Of a DNA stretch of 64,000 nucleotides, positions 54,340 through 64,000 are shown one piece after another (position 1 is the first letter of the stretch; each line of letters starts with the position of its first letter). The notes under the pieces were generated by a model. The model made no database searches. It was not told the origin of the DNA and saw only the letters and a program-made list of their open reading frames with translations. A program made the translations under genes and the position numbers. This DNA is from Anolis sagrei (lineage: Eukaryota > Chordata > Lepidosauria > Squamata > Anolidae), in assembly GCF_037176765.1 (NCBI RefSeq), contig NC_090022.1:79014209-79078208 (forward strand), read 5' to 3'.

Positions 54340-54392
54340 ACCAGATCCTGTCTTATTTTGAAAGTTAAGCAGAGTCAGCCCTGGTTAGTACA
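54340..54392 (+). mobile_element. 5S rRNA-derived SINE head, interrupted
   Basis: 'accagatcctgtcttatttt' then AAGTTAAGCAGAGTCAGCCC and TGGTTAGTAC match the 5S rRNA internal promoter region (AAGCTAAGCAGGGTCGGGCCTGGTTAGTAC). It stops where other elements are inserted. Confidence 0.65.
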
Positions 54393-54649
54393 GTTTTTTT
54401 TTTTGTTTTTTTTGTCGTGTCAGGAGCGACCGCTCCTGTTGTGAGAGAATTGGCCGTCTGCAAGGACGTTGCCCAGGGGACGCCAGGATGAGTTTTGATG
54501 TTTTATCATCCTTGTGGGAGGCTTCTCTCATGTCCCCGCATGAGGAGCTGATAGAGGGAGCTCATCCGCCTCTCCTCGGATTCGAACCTGCGACCTGTCG
54601 GTCTTCAGTCCTGCCGGCACAGTGCTTTAACCCACTGCGCCACCGGGGT
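54393..54649 (-). mobile_element. tRNA-derived SINE (minus) inserted at a 5S-SINE/Tigger junction
   Basis: Same subfamily as 53779-54053 and only 340 bases from it, in the same orientation. The A box lies in GGTGGCGCAGTGGGTTAAAG and the B box is GGTTCGAATCC. TTAGTACA is duplicated at 54385-54392 and 54650-54657. Confidence 0.8.
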
Positions 54650-54655
54650 TTAGTA

Positions 54656-55170
54656 CACTGTTCCCTCACTACTTCGCGGTTCGCTTTTAGCAGACTCGCT
54701 GTTTTGCGGGTTTTTGGAAATGTTAATAAAAATATTAAATATTAAATGTTTATGTCCAGTGGAGGGCAGGGAGGCCAGGGACCCCAGAAGTACGGCGGCC
54801 AGAGGTGTGGCGGGGAACGCCAGTCTCTCTGGTCTGCTGCTGCCTTCCTGGCTTTGGAGGCTCTGCGGAGGTCAAGGAGACAGCACACTCGCTTTTTTGC
54901 AGGTTTTTGGAAATATTAATATTAAATATTTACATCCAAGGGAGGCCAGGGACCCCGGAAGTGCGTCAGCCTGAGGCACGGCGGGGAAGGCCTGCCTCTC
55001 TGGTCTGCTGCTGCCTTCGTGGCTTTGGAGGCTCTGTGGAGGCCCGGGAGGCAGGCAGGTAAGAAAATAATATATAAAATACATAAAATAATACATAAAA
55101 TATTGTATAAATATTAAAATTAATATGGTGTCCCTACATGGATTTTCACTTATCGCGGGGGGTCTTGGAA
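54656..55170 (+). mobile_element. Tigger-like (TcMar) nonautonomous DNA element with internal duplication
   Basis: Starts at a TA with CACTGTTCCCTCACTACTTC and continues 'gcggttcgcttttagc', a Tigger-like terminal repeat. The inverted partner is near 'ttcacttatcgcggggggtc' at 55146. A segment 'gcctctctggtctgctgctg' with flanks occurs twice (about 54780-54870 and 54945-55035), giving an internal tandem unit of about 170 bases. A further Tigger-like end lies at 55386. Confidence 0.55.
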
Positions 55171-55204
55171 CAAAAAGTTGCCAAAATTCCCGCTCTCCAT
55201 CAGT

Positions 55205-55372
55205 TGTTGCCATAAGCTAGCATGTGTATACATGTGCTTTCAAGCTACCTGTCAACTTTTGCATTTCATAGTTTTTATAGGGATGGCTTGTTCAGAGAAT
55301 ACCCAGAGATGGTTTTGTCAGTTCCTTCCTCTGAAATTTAGCTTACAGTACCAGTAGTCTTTATTGGCAGGC
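55205..55372 (-). mobile_element. Sauria SINE tail region, minus strand
   Basis: 'gtgctttcaagctacctgtc' and 'gttttgtcagttccttcctc' are the antisense Bov-B tail and CORE parts of a Sauria SINE. Confidence 0.6.
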
Positions 55373-55960
55373 TCCCAACCAGGTACAGTGTTCCCTCACT
55401 TATCGCGGGAGTTCCATTATCCCTTTTATTGTCCAAATACTTCTGGGGTTATGTGTCCATCAGATGCATGAAGGAAGCAGGGTTAGTAGGTTTTCCATGC
55501 CAAAATGCTGTGTTGTAACTATTTTAGGATAAGCAAACGTGAACATTTTTGAAACTGTGAATACTGGCAAAGGCATCAGTTGTTGTGCTTCTCTTTGTCC
55601 TGTGATTCTTAAAACCACATGTCTTACTGGAAAAAGTTGGCTGACCAAGACTGTGTGGCCTTGCATGGCATGAAAACTTATCAATGGCAAAGACATTTTT
55701 TTTAAATTATGGCATTAATAAGGAATTTGGGGTGGGTTTGTTTTTTTTTTCTTGCAAAAACAGTCACACGGTTTTTGAATAGTGATTCTATGCACACTTC
55801 TACAGGGTGTTGTAAATAACATGCTACAGTTCCCTTCAACTGTGTCATGTATTTGCATGTGCTGTGAAAAAGCGTCTCACCTTTTTGCATCATGCAGGAA
55901 ACATCCTCAGTTCAATTTCCATTAATTTTGTGTTGGTGGTATATTATAATTAGTCTGTTG

Positions 55961-56119
55961 GTTGTCGAAGGCTTTCATGATCAGAATCACTGGGTTGCTG
56001 TGAGTTTTCCAGGCTGTATGGCCATGTTCCAGAAGCATTTTCTTCTGACGTTTCACCCACATCTATGGCAGTCATCCTCAGCAGTTGAGAGGTTTGTTTG
56101 AAACTAGGCAAGTTGGGTT
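55961..56119 (-). mobile_element. Penelope-like terminal fragment (minus strand)
   Basis: Reads GTTGTCGAAGGCTTTCATGA, 'aggctgtatggccatgttcc' and 'acccacatctatggcagtca', the complement of the element end at 63460-63562. Only this part is present. Confidence 0.6.
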
Positions 56120-57550
56120 TCTGTTGGTAGTTTGTACAGTTAGACCTTAGGCTAATATTTTACATTTCAGCTTCTCTTGAATTATTGTACGGCTAGATAT
56201 TGTTAAGCTATGCTCACTTCCATATACTTCATAGAATCTTGACTTTAAAGAAAAGATGTAGAGTCAGGTGGATTTTATATGTTCCTGGTTTCGATAATAA
56301 AAGCATTTGACAAAGGTGCTATTCAGTTCAGACTGTATTTACTTTGCAGTTATCAGTCAAAATTCTATTTAAAAAGTAGAATGCTTGAATCTCAGGGATC
56401 ATTTTAAGACAGTTGAACCAGATACAATACATTCTTTACAAAACTGGCTTCTGTGAAATATTTATTTAATTCTCCAAATTTTCTACGAAGATACATAAAA
56501 TTGTTCACACATCTTGTTGGAGTTAATTCTTAAATAGTTGTCCTGAGAAATATTTATAGACTCAGATCTGTTTTATTGTACTGTAATACAATGGAATTCT
56601 ATACACTTGCCATTTGTACTGCAGCTCTTTAAAATCTCTTAATTTCTATATCTAGATGCACATCTTGCAAGTTTCACACCATTTTAGTGTTAAAACAAGA
56701 GCTCTAAAATGTGTGTCTACTTTTAGAAATAACATGCAAATACATAAGTAATCTAAGATTAGTTTTCTCCAATATGGTGCCCTTGTACTCTGAACATAAA
56801 ATCACAGCATATTTGGCTATGTTGTTCTGGAAATTGTACTCCCTTACATCTTGAGGTTCTAGGCTGGGAAAGGCCGTCTTAACATTATATTTGGTTTTCT
56901 GCTCAAAAGAGTAATATTACGTCCTGATTTCATCCTCAATGGTCTCTTCTCAGAACACTTTGATAGCATATTTTGAGAAACAACACTAAAGCTTTCCAGC
57001 AGAAAATTCTAGAAGAAGGGAAATAGGAATTAAATCAGGATACCTTGGAAAATGTAGTACAAGGGGAATACATTAAAATTGTCCAGAAATCAATTCTAAA
57101 TACCTCAGTACACTACAGTTCCCAGGATTCCTTAAGGTGGACATGGGACAGGTAAACTGCTATAAGACTGATATAATTGTATAGTGCAGGTAATGTGGAT
57201 TCATATATTATTCCATCTGCTGTACTTATGCTTCTATAAATACTGTTGTAGTTGCATTAAGTACCTTATTGTTTTGCACTATAGAAGGCGATCTGTTAAT
57301 ATTTGTCTCTTAAAAAATCCTGTTAAATGAAATAGTGCATTCAGAGAGTAAATCTGATAAAGATGTGTAAGCTTCTGCTGAAACGATGAATAAACTGCCC
57401 CATGGATTTTGAGGGACTGATCAAAAGATTGACACAAAGCTGAATGTTTTACTTTTAGTGACAGACTTTTAAAAAGTTTCCTTGTTCAAAACACATTTAT
57501 CCTTCTCTTAAACATGCAAACAAAAATGATTTCTGAAGTGAGTTAAATAA
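56120..57550. other. Probable intron of the + strand gene, nothing recognised
   Basis: AT-rich with a short palindromic MITE-like patch near 57110-57180 ('cactacagttcccaggattc'). No open frame or splice-flanked exon with conserved protein content is seen. Confidence 0.4.
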
Positions 57551-57660
57551 AATTCATTTATTTATTTGTGGTATTTGTATACCGCTCTTCTAAACCCCCA
57601 AGGGGACTCAGGGCAATTCACAAAACAAGATAGTCTCTGCCTTTATGTTTACAGTCTAAA
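57551..57660 (-). mobile_element. LINE 3' end (minus strand)
   Basis: ATTTATTTATTTGTGG, 'tataccgctcttctaaaccc' and 'ggggactcagggcaattcac' is the complement of an L2/CR1-group 3' UTR. Diverged sequence to about 57900 may be the upstream part of the same copy. Confidence 0.6.
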
Positions 57661-58061
57661 AAGGTATATCACAAAAGGAGTGCAGGGGGAAAAGAGGTAG
57701 TCTTTTAATAGTTCCTGCAGAATGGCCTTGTTTCCGATCTCACTCTTTGCTGTAGCCTGCTGGTGTTGATAAGCTAAGAGAGGAATTGTTAGGCATGCAC
57801 ACATTGATGTCTTCCAAATATAACCTTTAAAGACCCTAAGAATTCCTTTCTTGAAGCTGCCTTCTTGCACTGGAAAGAGAAGAGCATTCTTGGAGACTTG
57901 AAGTATTTCACTTACTGCAGACATGGTATAACCTGTATTTGCAATAGCTTATACAGAGTCAAAGTATTTTGGTGAGGTACCTCAAAGTATTAGCTGTAGA
58001 TCTTTGGCCAGCTTGCGGTTTTCAAGGTTGTATTTAATTGCTGCCTCTAGATACCGTGTGC

Positions 58062-58852
58062 TGTTGCACGCTGGAATAATGTCTGTTTACAGGACATGCC
58101 TCCTGTATGCCCAACGGGACGCCGAGGTGCCTCAGCTGAAGGGCCCCTTAGATTTCCCAACACAAAGTTCTATTGAGGCTCAAAATAAGTTCAACAAAGT
58201 TCTTTATTTAGGGTTAAATCTTCAAACAAATGAATTAAATACTTTATGACCTTGGAAAACCGGTAGTTTCCTTAATCTGCTATCAAGGGCAGGCAACTGG
58301 TGGTAAACTGTTCCTTTCTTCCTTAGGGAAATTTTCTGACCTCTCCCTGGGCAATCTTTGTTTACCTTTCTTTACCTTGCTTACCTTGCCCCTACTCCCG
58401 GCTCCAAGCTGCTTTATGGATAGCCGGAGACAAGATTTCTGTAGATCTACCAAGCTGAAAGGTGTCCTTTAGTTTACTCCACGAAGGCAGTAGGAACTGT
58501 CCTGTTGCCCCAGCAAAGGCTGGCTGTATTCTCCCAGCAAAGGCTGTGGAACTATTCCTTTACTCCCCCAGCAGAGCTGTGAGAAGTGAAGCTTTTGTGC
58601 AGGTGGGAAAGAGAATCCCACACGTCCTGCTGTTAGGCTTCAAACAGTGAGACTGAACAAAGGTCCTCCTTTGCCTCCAAAACCCTGGAAAAGGGGCGGG
58701 CCTAAAGACTCTAATGATAATTGGTTTCTGGCCCTATGACTGCAACTTGGGGTAGCTACCTGATTGCAAAAAGCATGGCTTAAATAAATTCATACAAACT
58801 AGCAGTGCAAGAAAAAGAAATTCAAGTCTCCTGGCACTGCTGTGCCAGCACA
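58062..58852 (-). mobile_element. Solo-LTR-like fossil
   Basis: About 790 bases with TG...CA-type ends on the minus strand (TGTGCTGGCACAG to GTGCAACA) and a minus-strand AATAAA near 58203. There is no internal coding region. TACCGTGTGC occurs at both flanks (from 58052 and 58853). A 10-11 bp duplication is longer than the usual 4-6 for LTR elements, so the class needs checking. It looks like a lone terminal repeat of an old LTR retroelement; family not assigned. Confidence 0.5.
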
Positions 58853-58977
58853 TACCGTGTGCATGTGACAAAAAGGTTGGAAATGTTTTTAGCAGGTATC
58901 TGTCAGTTTTACAACAGATCCCCTATATGTCTGTGTATATATTCCCAAATCTTTTAAGGGAAAGCTTCTCTGGTTGT

Positions 58978-59190
58978 TGTATGCCTTTTGTAATTTCTTG
59001 CTAGGGTGACCCTAAGGCAAACCTAGCACAGGGTTTTCTTGGTAAGATTTGTTCATAGGGGTCTTCCATTGAGACTGAGAGTTTGTGACTTGCCCAAGGT
59101 CCCCAGTAGGTTTTCATGGCTGAGAGGGGATACAAGCACTGACCTCCAGAATTGCAGTCCAATGCTCAAACCACTACACAGTGTCATTTA
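58978..59190 (-). mobile_element. Sauria SINE, minus strand
   Basis: Antisense tail GTTGTTGTATGCCTTTTGTA, middle 'gtttgtgacttgcccaaggt' and head 'caatgctcaaaccactacac' (complement of the A-box region). A fairly complete copy. Confidence 0.65.
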
Positions 59191-60429
59191 TGTTTTCTAG
59201 ATTTAAGTACAGGTGGGAGCATGTTTTCCTCTAAGCTGTTGGCACTGTTATTCTAATCCTTGTGGGGGCCATATAGAAAGCATTCTAGGAAAACAATCTT
59301 GCCAAATAGCATGAATTGCAATTGTATATCAAAAGGTTACTACCAAATGTTAAGGCTGCTGTGCTAAACAGCTGGGTATCAATGTTTTTATCATCTAAGG
59401 GAGTTTTGCCAAACGTTGCTCCTGCCATAAACCCAGCGTCTTTCAGTTCTATATGATGCATCTGTTTTGCATTGCTTTTCTGTCTTGTAGTGACGACTGT
59501 TGCTTACCTAGCTGTTCTTTTCAATAGGCACAGAATCTAAGATTTGGAAGCTTGTACTAAGTGCAGCAGTCTTTCCAAAAGCTTGTTTATTGCTACAGAT
59601 GGATTGAGGTTTTGGTTGAAATAGCTTTTAGTTTTCCTGCTTTGAAAAAAACCCCTAAGATATTGAAATGACGTATTTTGTTTTGGTTTTTTGATGGCAT
59701 GTTTGGTATTACTTACTGTTCAGAATGTTTAATGACAGCTAGTACATTTTAATGACAGTCAATTTGGGGTGTTCTTCTGTGTATGCTGCACTTGTGTTCT
59801 GTGTAGGCTGTGACAAATCAGAATCCATAAATGACTAAAATCTAGGCCTTTCTCTGTCCTAGGAAATTCACAGAGGAATAAACAAAGCATTGAAACTTTG
59901 AACATTATTGTTTTGATTTTGCAGACAGATGCCTGAATTAAACCAAGTAGGGGAATCATACACCAAATGCAACTTTCAGCAGCCTTAGCCCGCATAATCA
60001 AGTGGTGAAGAATTCTGGGACCTGCAGTTTAGCTTTTTGAAGGTCACATGATTCCCAAACTGCTGTAAGCTCTTTGTATGATTTCACCAATAGTAGTGGG
60101 TGCATATTGCACCATACAGGTCTAAAAAGATACGAAAGACCATTTGTTGAAAGGTGTTAGTAGTCAGCACAGACAGTACAGGCGTGAATGGGAAAATAGT
60201 CTCAACTGGTACAAGGTATCTTCCTGTGTTGTCAGTTATTATCAAACATTTACAATCTGTGTAAAGCTTTTCCGTATCTCACCCATGGCCTTTGCACAGT
60301 AGAAAATCTATGATGTGTATGATACGAGCTTACAAAAGAAAATTTATCCATACTAATTTATTCTCGCAAGATTGCACTCAAAGCATCGTTCACATACTGT
60401 TGGTCTCCTACATTTGCCTGTGTTAGGAG

Positions 60430-60960
60430 CCCAGGACTCCCACAAAAGTGGGGGACTGGCAGTATATGAATTACCATAAGCCCCTCCTAACATGCATGTT
60501 CCAGACTCCTTTCTCACCAGCATCCCTGGTCTATCATTCCCTTTCCCATCTGCCCAAATGAAGCATCAGCCAGATTTTAAGCCCCTTTCCCAGCTATCGC
60601 CCTCCTTGTTGCACACCTTCTGCTACCCTTCTGCCTGTCCTTCTGTGTCCCGCCAACAGTGCCATTCACCATTTTTCCACCATGAAGACTCAGCCAGATT
60701 TTAAATCCCTTTCCCAATAATCCACGAACTCGCTGACCCTCAGCCTGTCCTTCCATGTCATGCCAACAGCTCTGGATCATTGGAAAGGGATTGAAAATCT
60801 GGCAGTGGAAACAGAAGGGAGGAGATGGATTGTTGGGGAAGGAGCTTAAAATCAGGCTGCATCTTCATGGAGGGAAGGTGGCATGAGGGGCAGTCACAAA
60901 TAATCAAATATGTGAAAGAGAAACCTTCAAATGTGGGGGACTGACTGTACACCGAAATTT
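60430..60960. mobile_element. Tigger-like DNA element remnant
   Basis: The right end (complement TGTACAGTCAGTCCCCCACA) and the left 'aaaagtgggggactggcagt' are inverted terminal sequences of the TcMar-Tigger kind. The internal unit 'cagccagattttaa' occurs twice near 60570 and 60692, and again inverted near 60850. No transposase frame. Confidence 0.5.
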
Positions 60961-63080
60961 CTGTTAACAGCATATACATGGTTGCAGTGGGTGTGCGCAC
61001 AGAATGGGGTGGTTCATACATAAGACAGCTCATTTTCTGGCTTTCCTTGGGCTTGTTTATATCCTGATTCCAGCAAAATTTGGTTTGCTGTTAATGTTCA
61101 GATCTGGAAAATATGCTTTCTGCCTCCCTTCCAAGCAACACTAAGAACCAATTTTTGTCATCCTAGGATGTAGTGCATTGCCATGAATTTAATATTTCAT
61201 TATGCCTTTTCATATGCCACAAGAACTTGGTTATGTCAGGCTTGAAATATTTAAATTTTGTCGGTTCTGCAGCACTGTTTAGATAAAACAACAGTGTTAG
61301 GTAAATTAAACTAAGATATAGCAGCTTCTAAAAGGACTACGCTATGGGCCATAATGTTTTAATAGGGGTTTAACCTGAGTCGCCATATCCCAGTCTAATA
61401 TTGTACTACTCATATGTTGTATTATACAAATACCTAGACTTACTTACTTAGGTGATCCCTCATAGCCCAAGGATGGAAATACTTAGAAAAGCACTTCAGT
61501 AGCCCTATTGAGACATTTTCCTTCAGGACATAATGAGCAAGCAGGTATGTGGTGTTACAAGGAGAACAAACTATACCTGAGTGGGGCTAGTATGAGTGGG
61601 TTAATGTAAATCTTTAACTTTAGTCATACCTTACATTTCCTGCTCTTGAGTGGATCATCAAACTGAGCTTTGATTTGTTTTCCTTGAAGGTGAGAATGCC
61701 ACTTTCTGCATGAGTGATATTGCTGCTATAAATTAAGATTTTAATTTATTTTGAAACCCTTTTGAAAAATGCAGCTTCCTATTTAAATATTCAACATTTT
61801 TCAAAATGTGTAGTTCATTTATTGCAGTGGCTTTCTGTACAACTTTCCAAAATCAGTACATTCAATGCCACTGTGGCATGATTTGCAAATTATTGAGTTC
61901 ACTTGTAGCAAACTACAAGAAGAAATGGAAGGAAAATACAGTGGAAATTCTGACTTCATTAATACAAAATAGGTACACTACATTGCAATGCAAACACTTA
62001 CTCTCCACTTCAACAATGTTTTTTCCCCATGCAGCATTCTCTGTGAAGGAAAATCTTCCATTATCCACAGCATTTTATATTAAAACCATTGTCTACCATA
62101 TTCTAACTCTTTGATGCGGGTGGAAGGTGTATGCTAGACTCTTAAGATTTAAAAACCAAATATATGTAACAAAGTATATAGTTAACATTGCAGGAGATTC
62201 CAGGTTTGAGTCTTCAAAACACCCTTTAAAAAATAAAAGACGAGGGGCTCTTTCACACTATAATATTATAGCGTTATGATTCTGTTCTAACTGGCATTGT
62301 GCCATCCTGCAGAATCCTGAGATTTGCAATTCAGGGTGGGATATTTAGAATTATCAGTCAGATAATTTATGTGTCTTTATGAGATTATAAGGCCCATAGT
62401 TCCGTAAAATGCAGCCAAGACGACTTAAGTGGAATCGTAGTGCAGTAATTCAGTAGTTTGAAATAGTCCCAGCTGAAAACGAATTCCTGTGAGGCAAGAG
62501 ATGGAAGCAAGAGCTACCATCAGAGAAGGAATGTTCAAAAAGCTTACTCAAGTAGAAGGCTGCTTCCTGTGTTCTGCCGGTAGTCCTGTTGACGACTTCC
62601 AGATATTTATTTTTCGCAGTAATATTGTAACTGAGACAGTATTCACCCATCCAAACTAAACAGTTCAGTTGGATCTCTGTGCCTGCTTACTGTTACTTTG
62701 GTGTCATGTGTCCTGGAAGAGGTTTTGGCTGTGATTTCAATAAAGATGTACTACTGGTAGCTAGTGCCCTTAGACTTTCTCCAGCCAGTTCCTGGTTCCC
62801 CTCTTTAACCCCACTCTAGAAAGCTTTCCATATATTTCTGATATAATGTATTGCAATTAAAGATGAAGGTAGAATAAAGGAATGAAGACGTGCCTGATGT
62901 CTCATTCATCTCTGTTTATAATAGCAGAGTGGTCAACTAAGGTCCCATTCGTATAGATAATTTGTTCTAATCATGGTGAAGTCTTCCTTGGAGATGATAA
63001 AAGAACTGATCTGTTTGCTATTTAGACAAATTGCATTTTTGGAAATTATTTTTGCATTGCTGTCACTTTGCTTTAAAAAA
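60960..63080. other. Probable intron, nothing but decayed MITE sequence
   Basis: A decayed palindromic MITE may lie at 62250-62450 ('gctctttcacactataatat'). A 102-codon + frame at 61806-62114 has no recognised motif and is probably chance. Confidence 0.35.
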
Positions 63081-63084
63081 ATGA

Positions 63085-63562
63085 GTAAACAAACCACACA
63101 GAGAATGGCTACACAGAATAGCCATTGAAATCCATAAGCATATGACAATTTCAACAGAAAGGAGGAAACCATGAAAACAAACAAAATCTGGCTACCAGTA
63201 TTGAAAAACTCTAAAATCAGGACAGCAAATAAAGAGGAACTGGGGAATCCCTGACATGAAACAATCAGGGCCAGCTAACGCCTCCCAACAAAGGATTCCC
63301 CCAGGCATGAATCAACCAATGTTTGAAGCTGCAAGCCCATTCAATGCTAATCAGGATGGCCAATCGCAACATTCACACTTGCTGCAAGCAGGCATGAGTT
63401 CTTTCTTCCACTGTGGACATTCCACAGATATATAAACCTCACTTGCCTTGTTTCCAACAGACCTCACAACCTCTGAGGATGTCTGCCATAGATGTGGGCA
63501 AAACATCAGGAAAGAATGCTTCTGGAACATGGCCATACAGCCCGGAAAACTCAGCAACCCCG
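63085..63562 (+). mobile_element. Penelope-like element, 3' end of coding region plus terminal sequence
   Basis: 'gaaatccataagcatatgac' and 'caacagaaaggaggaaacc' followed by 'aaatctggctaccagtattg' is the 3' end of the Penelope coding region known from lizards (the GIY-YIG endonuclease side). It runs into the terminal sequence 'cttctggaacatggccatac'. It is a fossil copy, and it explains the shorter pieces at 37171, 42556, 49745, 52096 and 55961. Confidence 0.65.
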
Positions 63563-64000
63563 AGTAAACATTGTTTAAAAGCCTTGTCCACTGTAAAATC
63601 TAAAAATTATAGTAATTGAGGTGTGTGTTTTTGTTTTAAAAGAAATTACTTCAATGTCACTGTGACAGTTAACCAAGTTGTCCTATGTAAGTAAACATAA
63701 ATATTACACCCACTGAGCAGGGATACAGATGTGGTTGGAGAGCAATACCCAACAGCAGCCAGCAAATGTTGATGAATGCTGGGAGTTGCAATCCAGCATT
63801 GTCTTGAAAACCCCATGAACAGCCATTAATGGCAAAAATATATTTGTTTTAAGCAGGTTCATATGCTGCAACCACAGGACTGTTCTTTGATCATGTTTTC
63901 CTGTTCAAAGGGCTAGTCCTGTCTGTCTTATACAAATGGTATCTTTTCTATCATCTTCCATGCAAGAAAGATGCAGCACAGATAATTTCTCAAAGGCCAA

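Noticed and set aside
61806-62114. 102-codon + strand frame in the right-hand intron
   Set aside because: No conserved motif, AT-rich codons, no convincing splice sites at its edges.

Overview
The window is vertebrate nuclear DNA, most likely from a squamate reptile and probably an iguanian lizard. Two spliced genes reconstruct cleanly. The repeats are a typical squamate mix: Sauria-type SINEs with Bov-B tails, a 5S rRNA-derived SINE, a tRNA-derived SINE, L2-type and Bov-B LINEs, Penelope-like retroelement ends, and many short palindromic DNA transposons. The species call rests on repeat and protein recognition from memory, not on a search.

Layout. 1-4200: repeat-bearing intergenic DNA. 4305-10410 (+): a four-exon gene for a small secreted Kazal serine-protease inhibitor (SPINK type, 88 residues). 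Its reactive-site loop is the same as that of avian ovomucoid third domain. It has a TATA box upstream and a poly(A) signal downstream. 10600-19700: intergenic DNA with a long L2-type LINE remnant, a 5S-derived SINE and other repeats. 19873-35224 (-): UBLCP1, the ubiquitin-like-domain CTD phosphatase, complete in ten coding exons (318 codons plus stop, the human length). Its CpG-rich promoter and probable noncoding first exon lie near 38.4-38.6 kb. 38.9-50.4 kb: Bov-B LINE, foldback elements, a tandem pair of Harbinger-like palindromes, Penelope and R4/R2-like fragments. 50.48-51.07 kb: a long polypyrimidine tract that runs into a second CpG island (51.07-51.53 kb) with an NRF1-type site and a splice donor. 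This is probably the 5' noncoding exon of a + strand gene whose coding exons lie beyond the window. From mammalian gene order it is best guessed as RNF145, which is head-to-head with UBLCP1. 51.5-64 kb: probable first intron of that gene, with SINEs, Tigger-like elements, a solo-LTR-like fossil and a Penelope 3' end.

How it fits together. The Kazal inhibitor and UBLCP1 are convergent (tail to tail). In mammals the gene convergent with UBLCP1 is IL12B, so finding a SPINK gene here is a point of local synteny worth checking. No functional link between the genes is implied. UBLCP1 is a nuclear housekeeping phosphatase for the proteasome and RNA polymerase II CTD. The inhibitor should be secreted and, with Leu at P1, act on chymotrypsin- or elastase-like proteases.

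The most unusual structural features are these: near-perfect palindromes of about 240 and 126 bp in UBLCP1 introns; the two adjacent 330-bp palindromic Harbinger-like elements sharing TTA targets; the 580-bp polypyrimidine tract abutting a promoter; and several nested insertions whose order can be read from target-site duplications. I did not find a convincing new gene system beyond these.
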